From NCBI RefSeq assembly GCF_001590795.1, contig NZ_JXDL01000001.1, positions 7,070,154 through 7,134,153 of the forward strand: a stretch of DNA of 64,000 nucleotides. Reading direction: 5' to 3'. This stretch comes from Bradyrhizobium sp. AT1. GTDB lineage: Bacteria > Pseudomonadota > Alphaproteobacteria > Rhizobiales > Xanthobacteraceae. The translations under genes and the position numbers were made by a program. This document shows positions 27,157 through 35,178 of this stretch, one piece after another. How positions within the stretch are numbered: the stretch's first letter is position 1; each line of letters opens with the position of its first letter. The notes under the pieces are model-generated. The model was given only the letters and a program-made list of their open reading frames with translations, did not search any database and was not told the origin of the DNA.

Positions 27157-28479
27157 TCAGGCGAGTGCGGCCTGGCGTTCCAGCGCCGGCTCGCGGGACC
27201 GCTCGACTTTCGAGGGCTCGGCGAGCCGCGTGAAACTGCGATGGCTCGCCTGCGCGGGGGCCTCGACGATGACGCCCTCACAGACGATCTGTCCGCCGAG
27301 CATCTTGAATTCCAGCTTGTCGTAGCGCGGCATCGTCTCGCCGGGCGCGGGCGGCAGCAGGCCGATGCTGCCCTGGATGTTCAGCGTGGCTTCGCCGGTG
27401 CCGTGCAGCCGAGGATTCCACATCCTGATCCCGCTTTCCGTCCAGCGCTGCCGGATCAGCGCGGTGCGATCGGCAGGTTCCGTGGGTCTGGCGCGAACTT
27501 TCGGCGGGCTGCGGATTTCCGGAGCAGGCGACACGAGCGCCGGACCGATGTGGGTGATGACGCTGGCCGCATCAGTGGAATTTTGCTCCGCGACCACCGC
27601 CGCTACGGGCGCCGCAATATCCGCAGCTGCCGGCTCGATGGCCACCGCATCGTCCGGCAAGGAATCGCCGGCGAAATGAGTCTCGGAGGCAGGCTCGACC
27701 AGAAGTTCGGCATCGCCAGAGGTGACGCACGGCGCATCGAGGATCGGCTCAACATCAACAGCGACGCCGGGAGGCCGATCGTCGTCTACGATGAGGGCAT
27801 TGGCCCCAAGCGGATCAGGCTCGACATCGACGGCCGACGGCGATGTCTCCACCGTGACAATGGCCTTGGCCTCGATCGGGAATGGATCGTTGTCAATGAC
27901 GACTTCGGCGGCGTCGACCGGTTCGTCGATCGCGACCCGCATTGCATCGAAGGGCTCAACCTCTGTCGAGGCCTCCGCAACCGGGCCGCTGCTGATGGCG
28001 GGCTCGGACGCGGTTTCGATCTCGACGGCCGAAGCCTCCTCCTCGACGACCGGCGCGATGTGGGGCGGCGTATCCCGGGAGACATCGTCGCCGACGACCG
28101 CGTCGGTTGGTGCTGCCGGCGGGCTCTCCGAGATGACGGAGATCGCGGAATCATCCTGGGTCGAACGAGCTTCGCTTTCGGCTTCGTCGCGCCGCGAAGT
28201 CGTGCCGATGTCGGCAACTTGAGTCGAAGCGGCTTCCGCGACAACGACTTCGGCGACAGCGGCTTCAGCGATGATGGGCGAGACGTCAGCGGTGACCGGC
28301 GTGACGTCGATGCTGCCGCCATCCGGCACAGGCCGAAGCCGGGTGAATGCCCATTTCACCGCGGGGATGCGGCGCAGCAACGATATCAGTCTCGAAAGCA
28401 CTAGGAGTTGTCCAAGAAGTCCTCGACGTGAGGCAATCGCTGATTCGCCAGCAATGTGAAAAACTGCCCCGGCCGTCAC
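27157..28479 (-). CDS. Acidic Ala/Val/Asp-rich low-complexity protein
   Basis: I do not recognise a family. The product of up to 440 residues has a basic, hydrophobic N-terminus (LSRLISLLRRIPAVKWAFTRL) and a long acidic middle (about residues 60-320) built of irregular runs rich in Ala, Val, Asp, Glu and Pro. A more ordered C-terminal part includes MWNPRLHGTGEATLNIQGS and DKLEFKMLGGQIVCEGVIVE. Codon use looks like neighbouring genes and no competing frame is better. The start is uncertain. The N-terminus could associate with the membrane and the middle is probably disordered. Confidence 0.6.
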   Translation of the reverse strand: MTAGAVFHIAGESAIASRRGLLGQLLVLSRLISLLRRIPAVKWAFTRLRPVPDGGSIDVTPVTADVSPIIAEAAVAEVVVAEAASTQVADIGTTSRRDEAESEARSTQDDSAISVISESPPAAPTDAVVGDDVSRDTPPHIAPVVEEEASAVEIETASEPAISSGPVAEASTEVEPFDAMRVAIDEPVDAAEVVIDNDPFPIEAKAIVTVETSPSAVDVEPDPLGANALIVDDDRPPGVAVDVEPILDAPCVTSGDAELLVEPASETHFAGDSLPDDAVAIEPAAADIAAPVAAVVAEQNSTDAASVITHIGPALVSPAPEIRSPPKVRARPTEPADRTALIRQRWTESGIRMWNPRLHGTGEATLNIQGSIGLLPPAPGETMPRYDKLEFKMLGGQIVCEGVIVEAPAQASHRSFTRLAEPSKVERSREPALERQAALA

Positions 28480-28665
28480 ACCCCTGTCAATCTAGGTGAG
28501 ACCAATTGCAGAACATCCGCGCATTCGGCGCGTGCGACGTGTCAGCCATCACGGCGACGCGGTCATCGTCGTAGAGGCCACGGTTTGGCCGAACCAGCGT
28601 GACCGCGACCACAGTACAGCCGCGCCGAAGCAGGCACGCTCCTTCCGAAGCGGTAGGAGAGGGAA

Positions 28666-29001
28666 GTGATCCACAAGATTTGTCTTGCTGCGGCCTTCGC
28701 CGCATCCATGGGCGTGCCGGCGTTTGCCGACGATCTCACGCCTAAAATCGCCGCTCACCTCATTCCGCCCAATCCGGAGATCCACATCTCCTGGACCAGT
28801 CCTGCATCCGATCCCGAGGGCCGCGCGATCGAGGTGGTCTGCGGCGAGGTCACGGTTCGCAATCCCCGGGGCTTTTCGACATCGACGTTCGCCTATGTCA
28901 TCGACGACGACAAGCTCTGGCTGGCGTGGAAGATCGATTGGATGAAGGAGCCGGAGTCACAGGGCGTCCGCCGCGTGATGAGATATTGTCCCGGTCGTTG
29001 A
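28666..29001 (+). CDS. Small exported protein of unknown function
   Basis: A 111-residue product with a GTG start preceded by AGGAGAGGG. The signal peptide ends VPAFA and the mature chain has two cysteines (VVCGEV and RYCPGR), probably paired in the periplasm. The fold looks beta-rich (EIHISW, EVTVRN, STFAYVID). No family was recognised. Confidence 0.6.
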   Translation: MIHKICLAAAFAASMGVPAFADDLTPKIAAHLIPPNPEIHISWTSPASDPEGRAIEVVCGEVTVRNPRGFSTSTFAYVIDDDKLWLAWKIDWMKEPESQGVRRVMRYCPGR

Positions 29002-29020
29002 TCGACCCCTGTCGGACCGT

Positions 29021-29041
29021 GGAGGGGACGACGTCCCCTCC
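29021..29041. terminator. Hairpin between convergent genes
   Basis: GGAGGGGACGACGTCCCCTC plus one more C forms a near-perfect GC-rich hairpin between two convergent small genes. There is no T run on either side, so intrinsic termination is doubtful. Confidence 0.4.
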
Positions 29042-29062
29042 CGGTATCCGCGAACTTTTCGA

Positions 29063-29350
29063 CTATTTGCCGGAGCCGGCACCGCCGCCAGCCTGGCTGC
29101 CCATATTGTTGGTGTTGGTGTTGTTGGTGTTGGTGCCGCCGGCCGAGGGTTGCTGCGCACCCTTGCTGTCGGCGGCTTCGTTCTGCATGTTCGACGAACG
29201 TCCGGTCGTCATGCCTTTGGTAGCGGGACCTCGCGATGACGGGCCGACGTCGCCCTGGCCGGAGGCGCCTGGAGCGGGTTGTGTCTGCGCGACGGCGCCA
29301 CCGGTCGCCAGCGCCATGATGCATGCGGATGCCAAGATGAGCTTCTTCAT
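29063..29350 (-). CDS. Small exported Gly/Asn/Thr-rich protein
   Basis: A 95-residue product with an excellent ribosome site (AAGGAGAATCCC before ATG) and a signal peptide ending GGAVAQ. The mature part is low complexity, with an Asn-Thr repeat (TNTNNTNTNN) and a Gly/Ser tail. Similar short exported proteins occur at 37125-37382 and 52176-52505. Function unknown. Confidence 0.65.
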   Translation of the reverse strand: MKKLILASACIMALATGGAVAQTQPAPGASGQGDVGPSSRGPATKGMTTGRSSNMQNEAADSKGAQQPSAGGTNTNNTNTNNMGSQAGGGAGSGK

Positions 29351-29512
29351 GGGATTCTCCTTGACTTTACATGCCCAGACAATCCGCCTGCGTCAGCGAC
29401 GTTCCTGTCGCGTTGCAGCCGTCCGTTCAACTCTATGCGGCCTAACGTCGGGGTTCCCGTTGTCATCGGCAGGGGCTATGCAGGACCGTCATTGTTGGTC
29501 AGGGAACGACGC

Positions 29513-30322
29513 ATGAGGAAGATTGCCGCCGTCGGAGCGCTTCTGCTCTGGTCTACCATCGCATTCGCGCAGGATCGCACCATCACGGTCGCCTCGACCA
29601 CCTCGACGGAACAATCGGGCCTGTTCGGCCATCTGCTGCCGCTGTTCACCAAGGCCGAAGGCATTGGCGTGAAGGTCGTCGCCGTCGGCACCGGCCAGGC
29701 GCTGGATATCGGGCGGCGCGGCGATGCCGATGTGGTGTTCGTCCATGACAGGCCCGCCGAAGACAAGTTCATGTCGGAAGGGCAGGGCGTCAAGCGCTTC
29801 GACGTCATGTACAACGATTTCGTCATCGTCGGTCCGAAGAGCGATCCTGCAAAAATCGCCGGTGGCAAGGACGTTGCGGACGCGCTGCGCAAGATCGCAG
29901 CGGCGAAGGCACCGTTCATTTCGCGCGGCGACAAGTCCGGCACGCACGCAGCCGAGCTGAGGCTGTGGAAAGAGGCCGGTGTCGATCTCAGTGCCGGCAA
30001 GGACAATTGGTATCGCGAGATCGGCCAGGGCATGGGCCCGGCGTTGAACATGGCCTCCTCGTCGAACGCCTATCTACTGTCGGACCGCGGCACCTGGCTG
30101 TCCTTCAAGAACCGCGGCGAGCTTGCTATCCTGACCGAGGGTGACAAGCGGCTCTTCAACCAATACGGCGTCATGCTGGTGAATCCCGAGAAGCACCCCA
30201 ACGTGAAGGCCAAGGACGGTCAGGCCTTTATCGAGTGGCTCGTCTCGTCTCGGGGGCAGGAGGCGATCGCCGGCTACAAGGTCGGCGGCGAGCAGCTATT
30301 TTTCCCCAACGCGTCCCACTAG
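29513..30322 (+). CDS. tupA: Tungstate ABC importer binding protein, TupA-like
   Basis: A periplasmic oxyanion-binding protein of 269 residues. After a signal peptide ending IAFAQ it reads ITVASTTSTEQSGLF, the conserved TupA start whose TTST segment binds tungstate, and later FISRGDKSGTHAAELRLW. The start at 29513 has AGGGA upstream. Its 3' end overlaps the convergent tupB gene by 27 bases, an unusual arrangement because tupA, tupB and tupC normally form one operon. Tungstate rather than molybdate is the family expectation. Confidence 0.88.
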   Translation: MRKIAAVGALLLWSTIAFAQDRTITVASTTSTEQSGLFGHLLPLFTKAEGIGVKVVAVGTGQALDIGRRGDADVVFVHDRPAEDKFMSEGQGVKRFDVMYNDFVIVGPKSDPAKIAGGKDVADALRKIAAAKAPFISRGDKSGTHAAELRLWKEAGVDLSAGKDNWYREIGQGMGPALNMASSSNAYLLSDRGTWLSFKNRGELAILTEGDKRLFNQYGVMLVNPEKHPNVKAKDGQAFIEWLVSSRGQEAIAGYKVGGEQLFFPNASH

Positions 30323-30994
30323 CAGGAAGGCGATTGTCGACACCGCCACGCTGAGCGCGAGCAGGATCAGCCCCAGCCCGAGCGCCAGCGGCAGGTCGCC
30401 CTTGCTGGTCTCCAGCGCGATCGCGGTCGTCATCGTGCGCGTGAAGCCGCGGATGTTGCCGCCGACGATCATGATGGCGCCGACTTCGGCGATGGCGCGC
30501 CCGAACGCCGCGAGAAAGGCCGTCAGCAGCGAGGTTCGGCCGAGTGCGAACAGCAGCGCCATGCTCCGGAAGGCCGACAGGCCGTCGATCCGGGCCAGAT
30601 CGCCATATTCCGCCCACAGCAGGCTCGCGGGCCGGTGCACCAGCGCCACCACGATCGGGGTGGCCAGCAGCGTCTGCGCGATCACCATGGCAGCCGGCGT
30701 GAACAGCAGTCCGGCTGCCCCAAGCGGGCCGGACCGCGATAGCAGGAGATAGAGCGCGAGTCCGACCACGACCGGCGGAAGGCCGAGGAGCGCGTTGGTC
30801 AGGACGATGACGACCTGTCGCCCGCGGAAACGGGTAATCGCGAGCATGGCGCCGAGCGGCGCGCCGATCACGAGCGCGATGAAGCTTGCGGTCAGGCTGA
30901 CTCGCACCGACAGGGCGACGACGCCGAGCAGCTCGGCGTCGGCTTCGCCGATGAGCGTGAAGGCGGCAGCGATGGATTGCGAGAAGTCGTTCAT
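30296..30994 (-). CDS. tupB: Tungstate ABC importer permease, TupB-like
   Basis: A permease of 232 residues with five or six hydrophobic segments and the docking loop around AAFGRAIAEVGAIMIVGGNI, as in TupB/ModB-type transporters. It is convergent with tupA and overlaps it. No matching ATPase (tupC) was found on either side, so that subunit must be encoded elsewhere or shared. Confidence 0.87.
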   Translation of the reverse strand: MNDFSQSIAAAFTLIGEADAELLGVVALSVRVSLTASFIALVIGAPLGAMLAITRFRGRQVVIVLTNALLGLPPVVVGLALYLLLSRSGPLGAAGLLFTPAAMVIAQTLLATPIVVALVHRPASLLWAEYGDLARIDGLSAFRSMALLFALGRTSLLTAFLAAFGRAIAEVGAIMIVGGNIRGFTRTMTTAIALETSKGDLPLALGLGLILLALSVAVSTIAFLLVGRVGEK

Positions 30995-31136
30995 CCAGGT
31001 CTGGACGTCGGCGCCGGCCGCAATGCCTCGGGGGCGTCGGGGTCGGGACTGCGAAGGCGTTTCACGTAAGATTTCCTGCGAGTATCCTGGTGCAAGGCAG
31101 CGGCGCGGTCGCGTTGGTCTGGCACCTCGTGGCTTC

Positions 31137-31171
31137 GCCTGCCGCCGGGAAGGGGTTTCCCGGCAGCAGGC
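31137..31171. repeat. Strong inverted repeat downstream of pstS
   Basis: An inverted repeat of about 14 bp arms (GCCTGCCGCCGGGAA and TTCCCGGCAGCAGGC) lies between the end of pstS and the tupB start. It is followed by no T run on either strand. It may help end pstS transcription or be an extragenic palindrome. Confidence 0.45.
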
Positions 31172-31233
31172 CGATCACAGAATACTCACATGGAGCGGTT
31201 TGGAAACCGGATTTAACCGGGCCGCATTCGGCC

Positions 31234-32304
31234 TCAGCGCTTGACGGTGGCCGAAGCCGAAACCGTCGAGGCTGCTCCAATGCTTTCCCGCCAATAACGT
31301 TCGATCTGGTCGATCAAGGCAGGTGGAAGCGGGACGTAGTTGAGCGTCTCGGCCTGGGACTTGCCGTTCTGGAGTGCCCAGCGAACGAAGTCGATGGCGG
31401 CGGCGGAACGCTCCGGATATTTGGGGCCCTTCGGCATCAGCACGAAGGTCGTCGCCGTGATCGGATAGGCATCTTCGCCGGGTGCGTTTGTGAGCACGAG
31501 GTGAAAATCCTTCTCCGCCTTCCAGTCCGCGCTGGAGGCCGCGGCCTGAAAGGACGCGGCGTCGGGGACGACGAAATTGCCGGCGCTGTTCTGCACGATT
31601 CCGAAGGAAATCCGGTCCAGCCGTTGCAGCGCGTAGGTGTATTCGAGATAGCCGATCGCGCCGGGAATGAGACTGACGAGCGAAGCGACGCCGTCATTGC
31701 CCTTGCCGCCGAGGCCAAGCGGCCACTCGACCGAGGTGCCTTCGCCCACGCGCGATCTCCATTGCGGGCTGACTTTCGAGAGATAGTTCGACCAGTTGAA
31801 CGTCGTGCCGGAGCCGTCGACACGATGGATCACCGTGATCGGCGCGTTCGGCAATCTGATCTCGGGGTTGATCGCGCCGATCGCCGGATCGTTCCAGGAT
31901 TTGATCCTGCCGAGATAGATGTCCGCGAGCATCTGTCCGGTGAAGCGGATCTGGCCGGGCTTGACGCCGTCGATATTGACCACGGGAACGACGCCCCCGA
32001 TCACGATCGGGAATTGCATCAAGCCGAGCTTGTCCAACTCGTTGGGATCGAGCGGCATGTCGCTTGCGCCGAAATCGACGGCCTCTTTCTTGACCAAGCC
32101 GATGCCGATGCTCGAGCCGACCGCTTGATAGTTGACGGCGTTGCCCGTCTTCGCCCTATAGGCGTCGGTCCATTTCGCCATCACCGGCGAGACGAAGGTT
32201 GAGCCCGCCCCTTTGGTCTCGGCTGCCGAGCCTTGAGTTGACAGGCCTTGGGTTGCGACGAGCAGGGCGGTGAAGATAATTGGAAGTGCAATATGTTTGT
32301 TCAT
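31234..32304 (-). CDS. pstS: Phosphate ABC importer binding protein
   Basis: A 356-residue periplasmic phosphate-binding protein. A signal peptide precedes KGAGSTFVSPVMAKW, the conserved phosphate-binding start; DFGASDMPL and RVDGSGTTFNWSNYLS complete the site. The length is typical. pstC, pstA, pstB and phoU are not adjacent, so this is an orphan copy. I did not find a convincing Pho box upstream. Confidence 0.94.
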   Translation of the reverse strand: MNKHIALPIIFTALLVATQGLSTQGSAAETKGAGSTFVSPVMAKWTDAYRAKTGNAVNYQAVGSSIGIGLVKKEAVDFGASDMPLDPNELDKLGLMQFPIVIGGVVPVVNIDGVKPGQIRFTGQMLADIYLGRIKSWNDPAIGAINPEIRLPNAPITVIHRVDGSGTTFNWSNYLSKVSPQWRSRVGEGTSVEWPLGLGGKGNDGVASLVSLIPGAIGYLEYTYALQRLDRISFGIVQNSAGNFVVPDAASFQAAASSADWKAEKDFHLVLTNAPGEDAYPITATTFVLMPKGPKYPERSAAAIDFVRWALQNGKSQAETLNYVPLPPALIDQIERYWRESIGAASTVSASATVKR

Positions 32305-32695
32305 ATGCGCAGAGCTAACAGCTGGGGCACGAGGCCGATGTGGTCCATGTCACAACCCGATCGCGAGGCGTTCGCGCTGGCCATGGCGCACCGGTTACAG
32401 CACACCGTCAGCGGTCGCCGCGTCATCCGATTGGTGTAGATCTCAGGCGATCCGGGCCGCTCCCCGCAGTCCCTGCGCCGGGCAAGGACCATGCGCCGAA
32501 TTCGGCGCGGATTGCCCTCGAAGGCGCCAAATTCAGGTCTTTTCGCGCTTCGAGGCGGCTTTATTCCGGCCATGGATGCTTTAAGGAAGGGGCAGGATCA
32601 GGTCGCAGCCGCCCGGTGGCGGTGCTAGACCCTGGTGCAGGAACAATGGGCCGTGCCGTCCCGGCGCGAGCCGCAAGGATGAAGGATATGAGGCA
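32305..32695. other. Intergenic stretch without recognised content
   Basis: About 390 bases between divergent pstS and the 3-hydroxyacyl-CoA dehydrogenase gene should carry both promoters. Readable frames here give Arg-rich products without start context. I saw no RNA or clear operator. Confidence 0.4.
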
Positions 32696-33547
32696 ATGAT
32701 CCAGACCGTTGGCATCATCGGGGCAGGGACCATGGGAAACGGCATCGCGCAGATCTGCGCGGCAGCCGGGCTCTCGGTTGTGATGGTCGACATTTCCGAT
32801 GCGGCGGTGAACCGCGGGATTTCGACCGTCGGCGGCAGCCTCGAGCGCCTGGTCAAGAAGGAGAAGATGTCGGCGGCCGATCGTGATGCGACGCTCAAGC
32901 GCATCACCGGCACCACCGACCGGGCGAAGCTAGCCGATTGCGATCTCGTCATCGAGGCCGCGACCGAGAACGAGGAGCTCAAGGTCAAGATCCTGAAGGA
33001 TCTCTGCGCAACGCTCTCGCCGCGTACGCTGGTCGCGACCAATACCTCGTCGATCTCGATCACCAAGCTCGCTGCCGCGACCGACCGTCCCGACCGCTTC
33101 ATCGGCATGCACTTCTTCAACCCGGTGCCGGTGATGGCGCTGCTGGAGCTGATCCGCGGCCTGCAGACCTCGGACGACACTCACGCCAAGGCGCTCGATT
33201 TCGCCCAGCGCGTCGGCAAGGTGGCGATCACGGCGAAGAACAGCCCTGGCTTTGCAGTCAACCGCATCCTGTGCCCGATGATCAACGAGGCCATCTTCGC
33301 GCTCCAGGAGGGGATCGCGACGGCGGAAGAGATCGACGCCGGCATGAAGCTCGGCTGCAACCATCCGATTGGACCGCTGGCACTGGCGGATCTCGTCGGG
33401 CTCGACACCATGCTTTCGGTGATGGAGGTCTTTTACAAGGGCTTCAACGACCCCAAATATCGGCCAGCGCCGCTGCTGAAGGAGATGGTCGATGCCGGCC
33501 ATCTCGGTCGCAAGACCGGGCAGGGCTTTTACTCTTACGGCGCCTGA
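32696..33547 (+). CDS. hbdA: 3-hydroxybutyryl-CoA dehydrogenase
   Basis: A cytoplasmic NAD(P)-dependent enzyme of 283 residues that interconverts 3-hydroxybutyryl-CoA and acetoacetyl-CoA in butyrate/PHB metabolism. The Rossmann motif GIIGAGTMGNGIAQICA is at the N-terminus. MHFFNPVPVM carries the catalytic His, and NSPGFAVNRI and GCNHPIGPLALADLVGLD are family landmarks. It stands alone, with no etf or thiolase genes next to it. Confidence 0.95.
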   Translation: MIQTVGIIGAGTMGNGIAQICAAAGLSVVMVDISDAAVNRGISTVGGSLERLVKKEKMSAADRDATLKRITGTTDRAKLADCDLVIEAATENEELKVKILKDLCATLSPRTLVATNTSSISITKLAAATDRPDRFIGMHFFNPVPVMALLELIRGLQTSDDTHAKALDFAQRVGKVAITAKNSPGFAVNRILCPMINEAIFALQEGIATAEEIDAGMKLGCNHPIGPLALADLVGLDTMLSVMEVFYKGFNDPKYRPAPLLKEMVDAGHLGRKTGQGFYSYGA

Positions 33548-33680
33548 TCAGGGCGTCGGCGGCGGGCCCTGGTCCGCCGCCGGATTCCGCACTTTGCGCT
33601 GCGACAAAGACGACGCGCGCAATTGGCTCGACAATGTTGAACGGGCGGCTTGCGGAACAACGGAACGGATAACGTAGGAC

Positions 33681-34145
33681 ATGTCGGATCGACTGAAGGC
33701 CGAGCGGGAAGCTGCGGCCGCGCGGCGGAACCTGTTGACCCAGGATGCGATCGAGCGCACCGGAATCACCGAGGAGATGATCGGGGAACTCGTCACCCGC
33801 TTCTACGGACGCGTGCGCGAAGATACCCTGCTGGGGCCGGTGTTCGGCGTCGTGCAAAACTGGGACGAGCATCTCGCCAAGCTCAAAGATTTCTGGTCCT
33901 CGGTCGTGCTGATGAGCGGCCGCTATCACGGCTCGCCGATGCGGGCGCATCTGCCCCTGAGCCTGGTGGGTGGCCATTTCGACCGCTGGCTCGATCTGTT
34001 CGAGCAGACTGCGCGCGAGGTCTGCCCGCCGCCGGCCGCCAGCCTGTTCATCGACAAGGCGCGCCGCATCGCCGACAGTTTCGAGATGGCGTCGGCGACC
34101 GTCGCCGGCTCGATCGCCGCGCCGCGTCACGTGCTGAGGCCCTGA
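33681..34145 (+). CDS. Group III truncated hemoglobin
   Basis: A 154-residue heme protein of the class III (CtrHb-like) truncated globins. Landmarks are FYGRVREDTLLGPVF (helix B/C), WDEHLAKLKDFWSSV, and the proximal His at about residue 99 in VGGHFDRWLDLF. Proteins of this group are linked to peroxide, nitric oxide or oxygen handling. No regulator or partner gene lies next to it. Confidence 0.9.
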   Translation: MSDRLKAEREAAAARRNLLTQDAIERTGITEEMIGELVTRFYGRVREDTLLGPVFGVVQNWDEHLAKLKDFWSSVVLMSGRYHGSPMRAHLPLSLVGGHFDRWLDLFEQTAREVCPPPAASLFIDKARRIADSFEMASATVAGSIAAPRHVLRP

Positions 34146-34237
34146 CGCCTGCAGAGTGTGCAAACGTATCGCGGTGCGTTTTTGCGCAGCGCGATCGATA
34201 GAGCGCTGCACCAATTCCGACATCATCGGTCTGATCT

Positions 34238-34314
34238 GCAAAATCATCATGCCGATCGCGCGGCATGACGTTGATTTTGCGAAAACGCGTTTGAATGCGT
34301 TCATTCTCATTCAA
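34238..34314. repeat. Two inverted repeats before the Rieske gene
   Basis: GCAAAATCATCATGCC (34238-34253) is mirrored by GGCATGACGTTGATTTTGC (34262-34280) with a few unpaired bases. Just beyond it, TTGAATG (34291-34297) and CATTCAA (34308-34314) form an inverted repeat with a 10-base spacer. They could end the hemoglobin transcript or bind a regulator of the next operon; no known consensus was matched. Confidence 0.45.
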
Positions 34315-34399
34315 TCAACGCGAGTGAAGCCATATTGATGCACTGCGGCGCCAATTCTCCGCCTTGTTTTCGGCAGAGTTCCAGCGCCTGCTTGTGGGC

Positions 34400-35059
34400 A
34401 TGTCCCGCGCATCGTTCACGACCGACCTCTCATCGTCCGAGAACTCCACGGAACCAAACGCCGACGCGTGCTGTGAGCAGACGCGGCGAACCGTGCTGCT
34501 CGGCGCGCTCGCCACCACGGCATGCCTCGGTTGTCCCCCGCCCGCGCGGGCGGGCGAGGGCGAGGATCCGCCTGGCTCGGACGAGCGGCCGCAGAAGGGC
34601 GATGTGCTCGTCTTCTCCGAAGGCGACAAGGAAGGAAAACTGATCACCGCGGCCGACCTGCCGGCCGGCGGACCGCCGGTGCATGCCTGGCCGAAGGACC
34701 CCAAGACATCGGTGGTGCGCAGCGCCTCCCGGCTCAACGAGATCCTGATCATCCGGCTCGATCCGGCGGAGCTCGACGACAAGACACGCGAGCGCGCCGT
34801 CGACGGCATCATCGCTTATTCGGCGATCTGCGCCCATGCCGGCTGTCCCGTCACCGCCTGGGTGAAGAGCGATGTCGGCGACAAGGAGGTGTTCAAATGC
34901 ATGTGTCACAACTCCGAATACGATCCTCGTGCGGGCGCACAGGTCGTGTTCGGACCGGCGCCGCGACGGCTCGCGGCGCTGCCGCTCGCGCTCGCTGACG
35001 GCTCGCTCAGCGTCGCCGGCAATTTCATCGGAAAGGTAGGTGGCGCGCAGCCAGGATGA
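34400..35059 (+). CDS. Exported Rieske [2Fe-2S] protein
   Basis: A 219-residue protein with a twin-arginine signal (TRRTVLLGALATTACLG, about 28-44) and a Rieske domain. Cluster ligands are Cys144 and His146 (CAHAGC) and Cys167 and His170 (CMCH). Cys149 and Cys169 are placed to form the disulfide seen in high-potential Rieske proteins. It lies 120 bases before a PQQ-dependent dehydrogenase gene on the same strand, so it may take electrons from that enzyme in place of a cytochrome c; this is inference. ATG at 34400 was chosen over a TTG at 34364. Confidence 0.85.
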   Translation: MSRASFTTDLSSSENSTEPNADACCEQTRRTVLLGALATTACLGCPPPARAGEGEDPPGSDERPQKGDVLVFSEGDKEGKLITAADLPAGGPPVHAWPKDPKTSVVRSASRLNEILIIRLDPAELDDKTRERAVDGIIAYSAICAHAGCPVTAWVKSDVGDKEVFKCMCHNSEYDPRAGAQVVFGPAPRRLAALPLALADGSLSVAGNFIGKVGGAQPG

Positions 35060-35178
35060 CGGACGGTGCGGGCCCCGCGCCCGCGTCACGAAAGGTCGTA
35101 TCCGCCGACGGGCGGACGACGGGACGAACGACAAGAATTCAACACAAGAATTCAAACGGATGAAAAAGGGGAACGTCC

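Noticed and set aside
31000..31233. A riboswitch (cobalamin, TPP or molybdenum cofactor) upstream of tupB
   Set aside because: The region has a strong hairpin, but I could not match the conserved boxes of any of these RNA classes. A covariance-model scan would decide.
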